NCBI GenBank assembly: GCA_022710585.1 | Contig: JAKLGV010000021.1 | Location: forward strand, 1 to 52,815 | DNA from: Deltaproteobacteria bacterium | Lineage (GTDB): Bacteria; Desulfobacterota; Syntrophia; Syntrophales; Smithellaceae | Length of the DNA stretch: 52,815 bases | Direction: 5' to 3' | Part shown: piece after piece, positions 8,550 through 15,616 of the stretch | How the letters are laid out: the number at the start of each line of letters is the position of its first letter | How positions within the stretch are numbered: the stretch's first letter is position 1 | The notes under the pieces: model-generated | The model's database searches: none | Told to the model about the DNA's origin: nothing | The model's input: only the letters and a program-made list of their open reading frames with translations | Made by a program: the position numbers and the translations under genes

Positions 8550-9037
8550 GAACGATATCCTCTTTTTCCTCTTTTGTGGGCGGTTTGTTCGTCAACGTCG
8601 TCCTGCCAGCCGTTTTTTTTGACGTCGTGAAGATCGAACTTGGCCGTGTAAGGTTTGATGTCCAGAAGCGGCGTTCCATCCAGAATATCCACGCCATCCA
8701 GATGCAAAATGTTACCTTCAATGCCGAGCAGTTCCACGACACTTAATCCGATAGGATTTGGGCGGAAAGGCGCGCGTGTCGCAAAAATGCCATGATAAAC
8801 ATCCTGCAAGAAGGGTTTCACGACCAGTTTGACCTGCTGCACTTTGTGAAAATGATAAATCAGATAAATGTGTGAAAACTCATTCAGATCACGAAGTCCC
8901 TCCACAAATTCCGGGAACAGTTCAACGGAGCCTTTGCAGCCTTTCGCGTAAACCGGTTGAACGGGCGTTTTATCCTCTTCTTTATGCTCACTATGGATGA
9001 TGCCGATCGTCCAATATAAAATTTCGCATTTATTCAT
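8546..9037 (-). CDS. trmO: TrmO-like tRNA t6A37 N6-methyltransferase (TsaA/YaeB family)
   Basis: A 163-residue protein of the TrmO/AF0241 beta-barrel family. Diagnostic segments are IHLIYHFH-like FSHIYLIYHFH, the signature TRAPFRPNPIGLS near residues 90-102 that forms the SAM site, and LLDIKPY. E. coli TrmO uses SAM to methylate N6 of t6A37 in tRNA-Thr. Bacterial genomes of this group often carry short TrmO-like proteins beside metal-cofactor genes, so the true substrate could differ. It overlaps neighbours by four bases on both sides. Confidence 0.85.
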   Translation of the reverse strand: MNKCEILYWTIGIIHSEHKEEDKTPVQPVYAKGCKGSVELFPEFVEGLRDLNEFSHIYLIYHFHKVQQVKLVVKPFLQDVYHGIFATRAPFRPNPIGLSVVELLGIEGNILHLDGVDILDGTPLLDIKPYTAKFDLHDVKKNGWQDDVDEQTAHKRGKRGYRS

Positions 9038-9396
9038 ACCCAGTGACCATCCACGTCAGCTGATTGAGCTTCCATTAATTTCCCGGTACGGTATTGATCC
9101 AACGCTTCCGTGACTGTCGCAGCATCGGCATTGTATATCTTAATGCCTGCCGCCTGAAGCGCTCGAAAAGCTTTGGGGCCGCAATGGCCCGTAATGATGG
9201 CCTGCACACCGCTTCGGGCGATGTTCTGTGCCGACTGAATACCGGCGCCTTGAGCCGCGTTGAGATTCTGTTCGTTATCAATGACCTCGAAGGTTTTGGC
9301 ATCCAGGTCATAGATAAGAAATTTCGGCGCTCTTCCAAAACGACTGTCCAGTGTTGCGTTTAAATCATCGCCTGATGTTGTTAATGCGATTTTCAT
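9034..9396 (-). CDS. NifX/NifB-fold (ORP-like) metallocluster-binding protein
   Basis: A 120-residue NifX-family protein. It opens MKIALTTSGDDLNATLDSRF, has GRAPKFLIYDLD and the IITGHCGPKAFRALQAAG core in which a Cys replaces the more usual Met/Gly. That ITGxxGPKAF form is the subtype closest in pattern to ORP (DVU2108) and its archaeal homologues. An AAGGAGATATTAAA leader supports the start. It is the first gene after a run of three inverted repeats and is coupled to trmO by an ATGA overlap. Confidence 0.9.
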   Translation of the reverse strand: MKIALTTSGDDLNATLDSRFGRAPKFLIYDLDAKTFEVIDNEQNLNAAQGAGIQSAQNIARSGVQAIITGHCGPKAFRALQAAGIKIYNADAATVTEALDQYRTGKLMEAQSADVDGHWV

Positions 9397-9428
9397 TTTA
9401 ATATCTCCTTTATCTGCAATGAATGGTT

Positions 9429-9523
9429 GCGGTGACGGCGCAAAGCGGCGACTTACACGCCATCACCGCCGTGCATGGATGAGCTCCATGCGGGCTTCGC
9501 AAAAGAGGCTATTTTTTTTGCGA
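9429..9523 (-). repeat. Three consecutive inverted repeats between the DUF5320 and NifX genes
   Basis: Read on the minus strand there are three stems in a row: TCGCAAAA/TTTTGCGA (9516-9523 with 9497-9504), GCATGGA/TCCATGC (9485-9491 with 9473-9479), and a 12-bp stem with one mismatch (9458-9469 with 9429-9440). The first overlaps the end of the DUF5320 gene. None ends in a clean U-run, so they are more likely RNA processing or attenuation structures that set expression of the downstream NifX-DUF89-ATPase genes than a full terminator. The arms are seen directly; function is inferred. Confidence 0.6.
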
Positions 9524-9877
9524 CGTATTACTTAGAGCATCCAATCTTTGTTTGATGGCGTCCATCTCTTTCTGCAGGAGTTCCGCCTGATTATTTAGAA
9601 ACTGTTTTTCAGTTTCCGGATCCTGATTTGGATAAGATGCCGCCATACCGCTTCCATACCACGCCCGTCCCGGCACGCCGGAAGCGTAAAAACGATTACG
9701 GAAGCCGAAACCTCCGCCTCGGCCGCCAAAGCCGGCGCCACGTCCCAAACCCATTCCAAAACCTCTTACCGGAACGTTATTCATATAACCGGGCATGCCG
9801 TAACCTGCGCAATATCCGGCTCCTCTGCCTGTCATCGGTCCCATTCCCATAGGGCCTGTTGTATCTCCTCTTGGCAT
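9509..9877 (-). CDS. DUF5320 family Gly/Met-rich protein
   Basis: A 122-residue protein with the DUF5320 hallmark start MPRGDTTGPMGMGPMTGRG and a Gly/Phe/Arg-rich middle (GFGMGLGRGAGFGGRGGGFG), then a predicted coiled coil near residues 88-120 (QLFLNNQAELLQKEMDAIKQ-like heptads). Members almost always sit next to NifX/NifB-fold proteins; no activity is known. The ATG at 9877 is chosen over the in-frame TTG at 9883 because AAGGAGG lies 8 nt upstream of the ATG. Confidence 0.85.
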   Translation of the reverse strand: MPRGDTTGPMGMGPMTGRGAGYCAGYGMPGYMNNVPVRGFGMGLGRGAGFGGRGGGFGFRNRFYASGVPGRAWYGSGMAASYPNQDPETEKQFLNNQAELLQKEMDAIKQRLDALSNTSQKK

Positions 9878-9901
9878 AATCAAACCTCCTTATATAAATA
9901 T

Positions 9902-10129
9902 TCATTCTCTGATCATCGCCGCTCCGCATTCCGGACATTTTGTCTTAATGCAGGGGACTCCTCTTTCATGGGCCTCACGATGACCACACTGCGGGCAAAG
10001 ACAGTTGCCGACAGGGCCCGCGGCTCTGGGGCCACCCATACGCCCCTGACCTCCGCGGCCGCGGCCCATCCCGGCGCCTTGTCTCTGGCCGCCTCCAATT
10101 CTTTTTCCGCTACGATTACTTTCCGTCAT
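9902..10129 (-). CDS. Small Gly-rich zinc-ribbon protein
   Basis: A 75-residue protein with a Gly/Arg-rich N-terminal half (about residues 12-35, GAGMGRGRGGQG) followed by four-cysteine zinc ribbon motifs CLCPQCG and CIKTKCPECG near residues 43-70. It belongs to a set of small ferredoxin/rubredoxin-like ribbons that accompany NifX genes in anaerobes. It could bind zinc or iron. An AAAGGAGAAAAATC leader supports the start. No function is established. Confidence 0.75.
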   Translation of the reverse strand: MTESNRSGKRIGGGQRQGAGMGRGRGGQGRMGGPRAAGPVGNCLCPQCGHREAHERGVPCIKTKCPECGAAMIRE

Positions 10130-10160
10130 GATTTTTCTCCTTTATTGCTTTCCCTCGAAT

Positions 10161-10709
10161 TTAAAAAACAAAGACAGCGGCCGCCAACACCGTTGTGTAA
10201 TTTTTTGTTTTTAAAACAGTCGATTGTGTTGTATTTCTTGTTCCGACGATTTTCCCGCTGATCTTAAACAGCTCCTTCTTCTCATCCCAGCTTTCGTCCA
10301 CGTTGAAATCAATGCCCAGCGTGGAGGCCAGCATGGCCGCGGCCAGGTCTTCCGCATAGTCGCCTGTCTGTTTTTCATTATAGCCGAAGGAATGATGTTC
10401 ACTGATGTAACCGTATGTTTTCTTATCCATGGGAATCGCGCAACCGACGGACGCCGAAATCAGACGATGAGGTTCGTTACTGCAGCAGCGGCTCATCACG
10501 CAAAAGGTAATGGCGCCCGGTTTCAGTTTTTTCAGACCCTCCATCCGCGAAATAATCCGGCAGCCGGGCGGCATGATACTGGAAACCTGCACCAGGTTAC
10601 ATTTTTCAATGCCGGCGTCGCGCAGGGCCAGTTCAAAAGAATGAAGCTGCTCCCGGTGCGTACCGACCCCTTTGGTAAAAAACAATTCTTTAGGAATGCG
10701 TTGATTCAC
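10161..10709 (-). CDS. pdaD: Pyruvoyl-dependent arginine decarboxylase
   Basis: A 182-residue protein with the proenzyme cleavage motif VSSIMPPGC; Ser43-Ser44 is the expected self-cleavage point that leaves a pyruvoyl group on the alpha chain. SEHHSFGYN and the conserved Glu-rich middle also fit the PvlArgDC family. It converts arginine to agmatine for polyamine synthesis or acid/redox balance. I start at the GTG at 10709: the longer frame begins with TTG at 10727 and would place the AAAGGAG ribosome site inside the coding region. It overlaps the end of the VKOR-like gene by 20 bp. Its place in an ORP-like operon is unexpected. Confidence 0.88.
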   Translation of the reverse strand: MNQRIPKELFFTKGVGTHREQLHSFELALRDAGIEKCNLVQVSSIMPPGCRIISRMEGLKKLKPGAITFCVMSRCCSNEPHRLISASVGCAIPMDKKTYGYISEHHSFGYNEKQTGDYAEDLAAAMLASTLGIDFNVDESWDEKKELFKISGKIVGTRNTTQSTVLKTKNYTTVLAAAVFVF

Positions 10710-11349
10710 TTTTTTTCTCCTTTGCAATATTCATTTTAATTCTATTCTCTTCCGGTTTGCTTTTTAAATCGGCCAATGCAATAACTTCATAAAGTCCTTT
10801 ATCGGGTTCTTCAATGGAATGAGGGGCATTCTGTCCGTAAACCGGGGTTACAGATCCGGAGAAGGTAAATAAGATCGTCAGGTAACCCAGAAGACTGAAT
10901 AGCAATAAAGGCAGCTTCCGCAGTCCGATAAAAGGAAATTCAACCTCTCCCAGAAAATAAAGCCACATCCGGCTCCGTTGCTCACGCCACGCAGACGGAA
11001 GCTCGTAATTAATGATGAAAGCCAAAATTAACACGACGGAAAATGCCAGACAAAAAGGACAATAGACATCATTTTTAATCTGAAAAGCGTAAAGATGGAC
11101 TTCCACGCCCAGTCCTGCCGCCAGCAGCGCTCTGACAAAAGAGGATTGGTTACATGCGGCAAAAAGAATAACCGCAGCCATGTAAATCATTCCGATCCAT
11201 TTCAGATCAATGCCCAGAATGTCGCCCTTGAGATAGCTGCATTCCGTATCGCAATTGTTATAATAGGCCATAATGCCGATTCCCGCCAATGACAGAATGA
11301 TTGTTATGATATTGCGATATTTTTTTATCATTTGGGGCAATCTAAACAT
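10690..11349 (-). CDS. VKOR-like membrane thiol oxidoreductase
   Basis: A 219-residue membrane protein with about five hydrophobic segments (14-30, 49-66, 70-88, 99-114, 145-165). It carries the vitamin K epoxide reductase pattern: loop cysteines C33 and C37 (NNCDTEC) and the active CPFC at residues 97-100. VKOR homologues pass electrons from disulfide formation to quinones. In an anaerobe this may drive oxidation of secreted proteins. There is no fused thioredoxin domain; the C-terminal ~50 residues after the last membrane segment are charged and extracytoplasmic or cytoplasmic. AAAGGAG precedes the start. Confidence 0.8.
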   Translation of the reverse strand: MFRLPQMIKKYRNIITIILSLAGIGIMAYYNNCDTECSYLKGDILGIDLKWIGMIYMAAVILFAACNQSSFVRALLAAGLGVEVHLYAFQIKNDVYCPFCLAFSVVLILAFIINYELPSAWREQRSRMWLYFLGEVEFPFIGLRKLPLLLFSLLGYLTILFTFSGSVTPVYGQNAPHSIEEPDKGLYEVIALADLKSKPEENRIKMNIAKEKKSESTHS

Positions 11350-11458
11350 TTTATAATCTCCTTTAAAAAATTACTTTTTAAGAAAAAGATTTTCTTTCAC
11401 CAGACCACTTATCGATTCACCTGAAGCCGGCTATTGGCTGCCGTATCAAACCAACGTG

Positions 11459-11851
11459 TTATCGCCATCGGCAGCGAACGCCGCGTTCTTTTCCGAATCC
11501 ATTTCCCCTTGCTCTTCTGCGACACCCGGGCAGGAGAAACGCCGTTCCGCCAAGCTGATTGTTTTGATACGCTTCAATAATATGGTTGACCTCTCCTCTG
11601 ATAAATGAATGAACCGTAATGCCCTGCGATATAATAGCGAACTGCATCGGCCTTGAAATCGCTCCGCAAATTAAGACATCAACGCTCTGGTTCTTGAGCT
11701 GAGCGGCCCGACCGGTCGGATCTGTCGCAAGGAATTTTTCAGATATTCTTCTGTAATTATTCGTTCCATCCGTTTCAACAATCAAAAACTGATCTGCCGC
11801 GTCAAACACGGTGGAAATACAATCTTTAAATACCGAAAGGGCGAGTCTCAT
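11459..11851 (-). CDS. NifX/NifB-fold protein with basic MPGC-type tail
   Basis: A 130-residue NifX-family protein of the variant with STVFDAADQFLIVE, TDPTGRAAQL and ICGAISRPMQFAI. After the domain comes FLLPGCRRRARG and a basic Cys-containing tail (RCRWR), which resembles the PGC-Arg tails common in this variant. It is the first gene downstream of the sigma-54 promoter at 11891-11906 and the UAS-like array, about 40 nt from the predicted start of transcription, with AAAGGAGCATAG as ribosome site. The 109-bp gap to the VKOR gene shows no terminator, so it probably heads the ORP-like operon. Confidence 0.85.
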   Translation of the reverse strand: MRLALSVFKDCISTVFDAADQFLIVETDGTNNYRRISEKFLATDPTGRAAQLKNQSVDVLICGAISRPMQFAIISQGITVHSFIRGEVNHIIEAYQNNQLGGTAFLLPGCRRRARGNGFGKERGVRCRWR

Positions 11852-11890
11852 CTATGCTCCTTTGTGTAACAACTATTCACAAAGTATTAC

Positions 11891-11906
11891 AGCAAGACTA
11901 ATGCCA
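11891..11906 (-). promoter_or_regulatory. Sigma-54 (-24/-12) promoter of the ORP-like operon
   Basis: Minus-strand TGGCATTAGTCTTGCT matches the sigma-54 consensus TGGCAC-N5-TTGCA/T with the GG and GC dinucleotides at the exact 10-nt separation. It lies about 40 bp upstream of the NifX-type start codon at 11851 and about 100 bp downstream of the palindrome array, next to the gene of a sigma-54 activator. The match is read directly; activity is inferred. Confidence 0.85.
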
Positions 11907-11984
11907 GAACGGATAAAAAATAAATGATGATAGATATTGAATAGTTGAATATTTTTCTGACAAATCAACGGAAGATGATGGTTG

Positions 11985-12024
11985 CATTTATGCGACCATA
12001 GTCGCGCGACAGTCGCATAAATGC
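11985..12024 (-). promoter_or_regulatory. Enhancer-like palindrome array (UAS for the sigma-54 activator)
   Basis: A perfect 13-bp inverted repeat (GCATTTATGCGAC at 11985-11997 with its complement at 12012-12024) encloses further nested palindromes: GTCGCGCGAC at 12001-12010 and GCGAC-A-GTCGC at 12006-12016. Repeated GCGAC/GTCGC half-sites spaced in this way are what a dimeric or hexameric Fis-type activator would bind. The array lies ~80-130 bp upstream of the -24/-12 promoter, the normal place for an upstream activating sequence, and directly after the activator gene. A role as that gene's terminator is less likely as there is no U-run. Confidence 0.7.
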
Positions 12025-12035
12025 GATAAATCACT

Positions 12036-13358
12036 TTATCCGGGAATTTTTATTCCAAGGGATTTGATTTTCCGGTACAGAGTGCTTTTGTGAATGCCGA
12101 GCTGCCTGGCCGTTTGGGGGCAATTCCAGTTGTTTTGTTTCAGAATGTTGCTTAAATGAACACGGGCAGCGTCGCGAAGCGATTCGGCCTTATGGTTGAT
12201 GTCATGAGACTGACGGGCAGAGAGGAAATCCGGAAGGTGTTTTTTTTCAATGATGCCCGCCTTGCAAAGGACGAAAGCCCTCTCAATAATGTTGGCCAGT
12301 TCTCTGATGTTGCCCGGATACGAATAAGCCATCAAAACAGACATGGCTTCTTCACTGACTCCTTCAATATTCTTCTTTTGCAGTGTGTTGAAGCGGTCTA
12401 TGAAATGATCAGTCAAAAGAGGAACGTCTTCCATTCGTTCACGCAAAGGCGGCAGGCTTATTTTAAAAACATTGATGCGATAAAACAGATCTTCCCGGAA
12501 ACGACCTTCTTTAACCATTTCTTCCAGTTTTCTGTTGGTTGCCGCGATCATGCGCACATTATGTTGGAGGCTTTCTGTTGCGCCGAGGGGTTCGTAGGTT
12601 TTCTCCTGCAGCACACGCAGTAGTTTTACCTGCATGGCAGTTGTGATTTCGCCGATTTCATCAAGAAAAAGAGTTCCGTTTTCCGCCAATTTAAATCTGC
12701 CCGGCTTATCTTTTTTCGCGTCGGTGAATGCGCCTGCTTTATACCCGAAAAGTTCCGATTCCAGCAGGGTATCGGGTAACGCGCTGCAATTGACGGCGAT
12801 GAAAGGAGCTTTCTTTCTGGAACTGAGATGGTGAATCGCGCGGGCAATGAGCTCCTTGCCGGTGCCGCTTTCGCCCTCGATTAAGACACTGCTGCCGCTG
12901 TCGGCGATGTCTGGCATGATGTCAAACAACCGAAGCATTTTATGGTTTTTCGATATAATGTCCGCAAAGTTATATTTTTGAGCAATAACCTTGCGCAAAT
13001 TTTCTTCGATGCTGATATCGCGGAACGTTTCCACCGCGCCCAATAATTTTCCTTTTTTGTCACGCAGGAGGGCGGTGGAAATGCTGATCGGCAATTTATG
13101 GCCTTCCGCGTTAATGATATTTACTTTTTTGTTGATAATCTGTTCACCGGTTTTCATCGTGGCCCTCAGACAGCAGTTTTTCTCACAGATATCCGCCTTG
13201 AGAACATCTTTGCATAGCTGGCCGATCGCTTCAGCGCGCGTTACGCCGGTAATCTTTTCCGCGGCATTATTAAAGGAAGTTATCCGCCAATCGTTGTCCA
13301 CCGTGAACACGCCGTCGGCAATAGAGTCCAGAATAATGTTTTGGTCTTCACCAATCAT
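12036..13358 (-). CDS. Sigma-54-dependent activator (PAS / AAA+ / Fis HTH)
   Basis: A 440-residue regulator: PAS domain at about residues 5-115 with a CEKNCC cysteine group near 58-63, AAA+ domain at about 137-370 with Walker A GESGTGKE (162-169), the sigma-54 contact loop GAFTDA (209-214, normally GAFTGA) and Walker B LFLDEIGE, and a Fis-type HTH at about 395-436. It would open sigma-54 promoters in response to a redox, metal or small-molecule cue at the PAS domain. Its TGATG start overlaps the miaB stop. By position and type it corresponds to DVU2106, activator of the Desulfovibrio orp operons. Confidence 0.93.
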   Translation of the reverse strand: MIGEDQNIILDSIADGVFTVDNDWRITSFNNAAEKITGVTRAEAIGQLCKDVLKADICEKNCCLRATMKTGEQIINKKVNIINAEGHKLPISISTALLRDKKGKLLGAVETFRDISIEENLRKVIAQKYNFADIISKNHKMLRLFDIMPDIADSGSSVLIEGESGTGKELIARAIHHLSSRKKAPFIAVNCSALPDTLLESELFGYKAGAFTDAKKDKPGRFKLAENGTLFLDEIGEITTAMQVKLLRVLQEKTYEPLGATESLQHNVRMIAATNRKLEEMVKEGRFREDLFYRINVFKISLPPLRERMEDVPLLTDHFIDRFNTLQKKNIEGVSEEAMSVLMAYSYPGNIRELANIIERAFVLCKAGIIEKKHLPDFLSARQSHDINHKAESLRDAARVHLSNILKQNNWNCPQTARQLGIHKSTLYRKIKSLGIKIPG

Positions 13359-14683
13359 CAGTTTTCCTTTATCTTGCCCCGCAGGGAATGTAAATAGCCG
13401 CGGGTGATTTCAACATTGATCCGTTGTCCGATTGTTTCCGGAGTGCCTTTAAAATTCACGATTTTCCAGGAACGCGCCCGCCCCATCATGTCCTGTTCGG
13501 AGTTTCTGCTTCGGCCTTCTACCAGGACTTCCTGAACACTTCCTTCCAGGGCCGTATGCTTCTCCTGGGTATGGATATTCTGCAGGGCCTGAAGATCTTT
13601 GAGCCGCCGGTTTTTTTCATCCGTTGGGACATCATCTGGCAGCTTTTGGGCGGCTGTTCCCGCGCGCGCGGAGTATTTAAAAGAAAAGAGAAGGTCGAAC
13701 CGGATCTTCTCCATCAAATCAATGGTCGCCTGGTAATCTTCTTGGGTTTCTCCGGGAAATCCGACGATGATGTCGGACGTGATGCTGATGTGCGGGCAGA
13801 CGTGCCGCAATTTTTCAACTTTTTCCAGAAAGTCTTCCGCGGTATATCCCCTGTTCATCTGTTTTAAAATGTGATCAGAACCAGATTGAACCGCCATATG
13901 AATGTGTTCGCATAATTTCGGCACGCTGGCAAAGCAGTCGATCAAATCATCAGATAAGTCCCGGGGGTGTGACGTGGTAAAACGGATTCTTTCCAGACCG
14001 TCAATGTCATTTATTTTTTTAATGAGTGAAACGAAGTTGCATTCCTGCTGCAATTTTCTTCCGTAAGAATTAACGTTCTGCCCTAGAAGCGTGACTTCCT
14101 TGATGCCGCTCTCAACCAGCTTTTGAATTTCCACGATGACATCATCCGGTGTCCGGCTCATTTCCGGTCCGCGAAGATAGGGCACCACGCAGTATGCGCA
14201 ATAGTTATCGCATCCCTGCATGATGGAAACAAAGGAGCTGATGGATCCATGAAGGGGAGGGGCGAAGATATTGAGCGAAGTGATTTTCGAAGAGAAATTG
14301 GTTTGCGTGATTTTCTTTCTCTCCTGCTCACAGGCGGAAATCATCTCCGGCAAACGATGGATATTGTGTGTGCCGAATACAAGATCAACATTCCGCACTC
14401 TGCTGTATACTTTCCTGCCCAGATGCTGTGCCAGACAGCCCGCGAAACCGACGATCAGCTCGGGTTTTTTCTCTTTTAATCTGATTAAGCGCCCCAGTTC
14501 ACTGAAGGCCTTTTGCTCCGCCTTTTCCCGGATGGAGCAGCCGTTGATTAGAATCAAGTCGGCTTTTTGCGCGTCATCGGTCAGGGTATAGCCGCTCGGT
14601 TCAAGCAGAACAGCCATTTGCTCGGAATCATGCACGTTCATCTGGCAGCCGAACGTTTCAATATACAGATACTTCTTGTTCAT
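13358..14683 (-). CDS. miaB: MiaB tRNA-2-methylthio-N6-isopentenyladenosine37 synthase
   Basis: A 441-residue methylthiotransferase: UPF0004 domain with three cluster cysteines (ETFGCQMN, NGCSIR, AGCLAQ), radical SAM motif CDNYCAYC near residue 155, and a C-terminal TRAM domain (about 370-441). It adds the 2-methylthio group to i6A37 of tRNAs reading UNN codons, using two 4Fe-4S clusters. I use the ATG at 14683; an in-frame TTG at 14701 would add six residues. It sits between a NifX-type gene and the sigma-54 activator, overlapping the latter by three bases, so a housekeeping gene is co-transcribed with the regulator. Confidence 0.95.
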   Translation of the reverse strand: MNKKYLYIETFGCQMNVHDSEQMAVLLEPSGYTLTDDAQKADLILINGCSIREKAEQKAFSELGRLIRLKEKKPELIVGFAGCLAQHLGRKVYSRVRNVDLVFGTHNIHRLPEMISACEQERKKITQTNFSSKITSLNIFAPPLHGSISSFVSIMQGCDNYCAYCVVPYLRGPEMSRTPDDVIVEIQKLVESGIKEVTLLGQNVNSYGRKLQQECNFVSLIKKINDIDGLERIRFTTSHPRDLSDDLIDCFASVPKLCEHIHMAVQSGSDHILKQMNRGYTAEDFLEKVEKLRHVCPHISITSDIIVGFPGETQEDYQATIDLMEKIRFDLLFSFKYSARAGTAAQKLPDDVPTDEKNRRLKDLQALQNIHTQEKHTALEGSVQEVLVEGRSRNSEQDMMGRARSWKIVNFKGTPETIGQRINVEITRGYLHSLRGKIKEN

Positions 14684-14710
14684 GAATATTTCATCAATCA
14701 ATATTAGAAA

Positions 14711-15073
14711 TTATCCTTCGTGGCAGCCGTGTTGATGCTGGGCACAGGAAATGCCCGAATCTCTCAGAGCGCCGGCAAGCCAGCTTTCCGTGACGGCTTT
14801 AACATCGCCGGCGCAGCCGCGTAAGACATCAATGCCATGGCTGTTCAGGACATTCACGGCGCCCTGTCCCATATTGCCGGCCAGCATGAGCTTCACGCCT
14901 TTTTCGGCAAGGACCTGGGCAATATTCGATTTACAGCCGCAACCGGCCGGTGAGGCGATTTTTTCTTCGGTTGCGATTTTCTTTTGTTCATCAATTGTGA
15001 ACACCGTGAAATACTCACAATGCCCGAAATGTTCGTCAATCTGATTCTGGTACGATGGTAATGCGATTTTCAT
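14711..15073 (-). CDS. NifX/NifB-fold protein, Cys/His-rich
   Basis: A 120-residue NifX-family protein starting MKIALPSYQNQIDEHFGHC, with LAGNMGQGAVNVL in the core. It carries extra cysteines (PAGCGCKSN near residue 46, RGCAGD) and a metal-friendly tail CAQHQHGCHEG. I use the ATG at 15073 since AAAGGAGAAATTT precedes it; the longer frame to 15094 includes that site. It follows the DUF134 regulator gene by 20 bp and is the NifX copy outside the sigma-54-driven run. Confidence 0.88.
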   Translation of the reverse strand: MKIALPSYQNQIDEHFGHCEYFTVFTIDEQKKIATEEKIASPAGCGCKSNIAQVLAEKGVKLMLAGNMGQGAVNVLNSHGIDVLRGCAGDVKAVTESWLAGALRDSGISCAQHQHGCHEG

Positions 15074-15093
15074 AAATTTCTCCTTTAAAATCA

Positions 15094-15438
15094 TTAATTA
15101 TTTGTACCTGCCCTGCGTTTTTTGGCTTTGCAGGAAGGTTGGGGTTCATCCAAAGAAATTTCTCCTCCGTCAATCTTTAGGGCTTTTCCGTTGATCAAAA
15201 TATCGGCGATTTTTTTATGCGCCTCTTCGATAATTCGGCCAAAGGTCTGGCGGGAAATATTCATTTGATTCGCCGCTTCTTTCTGATACATTTGTTCGAA
15301 ATCGGCCAGGCGAATTGCTTCAAATTCATCCAGGGTTAAGTTTACTTCTTCCAAATCCAAGGTGGGTATTCCCCGTGGCTTGAAATAATTTTTATCTGGC
15401 ATCCCGCAAACATTGCGGCGGCATTTTGGCCTGGGCAT
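15094..15438 (-). CDS. DUF134 family DNA-binding protein
   Basis: A 114-residue protein with the DUF134 start MPRPKCRRNVCG, then NLTLDEFEAIRLADFE and a helix-turn-helix YQKEAANQMNISRQTFGRII (about residues 55-75) like the sigma-70 region 4 fold. The N-terminal cysteines (KCRRNVC) may sense metal or redox state. DUF134 genes are typically adjacent to NifX-fold genes, as here (20 bp), so it probably regulates that set, perhaps its own promoter. The ATG at 15438 follows CAAGGAGC; the frame further upstream lies inside the promoter. Confidence 0.88.
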   Translation of the reverse strand: MPRPKCRRNVCGMPDKNYFKPRGIPTLDLEEVNLTLDEFEAIRLADFEQMYQKEAANQMNISRQTFGRIIEEAHKKIADILINGKALKIDGGEISLDEPQPSCKAKKRRAGTNN

Positions 15439-15463
15439 TTTGCTTGTTTGCTCCTTGTTGATA

Positions 15464-15492
15464 ATAATAAGCATATGCTCATAACTTGTCAA
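15464..15492 (-). promoter_or_regulatory. Sigma-70 type promoter for DUF134-nifX-miaB-activator
   Basis: On the minus strand TTGACA (15487-15492), a 17-bp spacer and TATTAT (15464-15469), about 20 bp upstream of the DUF134 start at 15438. The -35 is consensus and the -10 differs at two positions. It should drive DUF134, the NifX gene, miaB and the sigma-54 activator. Confidence 0.75.
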
Positions 15493-15616
15493 GGCATAAT
15501 TTACACATTGTTCCGGCAACAATGATAAAATATCAACAGTGATTGATTTTTTGTTGTGAAATGTTTACCTTAAGTTCCATAAATCAGAACAGAATGTACA
15601 AAAAGGGGGCGTCAAG

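Noticed and set aside
11459..11530. Apparent frameshift at the C-terminus of the NifX-type protein (arginine-rich end versus an acidic alternative in the +1 frame)
   Set aside because: The PGC-Arg-rich end with terminal Cys fits tails known in this NifX variant, so the frame as annotated is probably right.
11985..12024. Palindrome array as a rho-independent terminator of the activator gene
   Set aside because: No U-run follows in either direction, and its place relative to the -24/-12 promoter suits an enhancer better.
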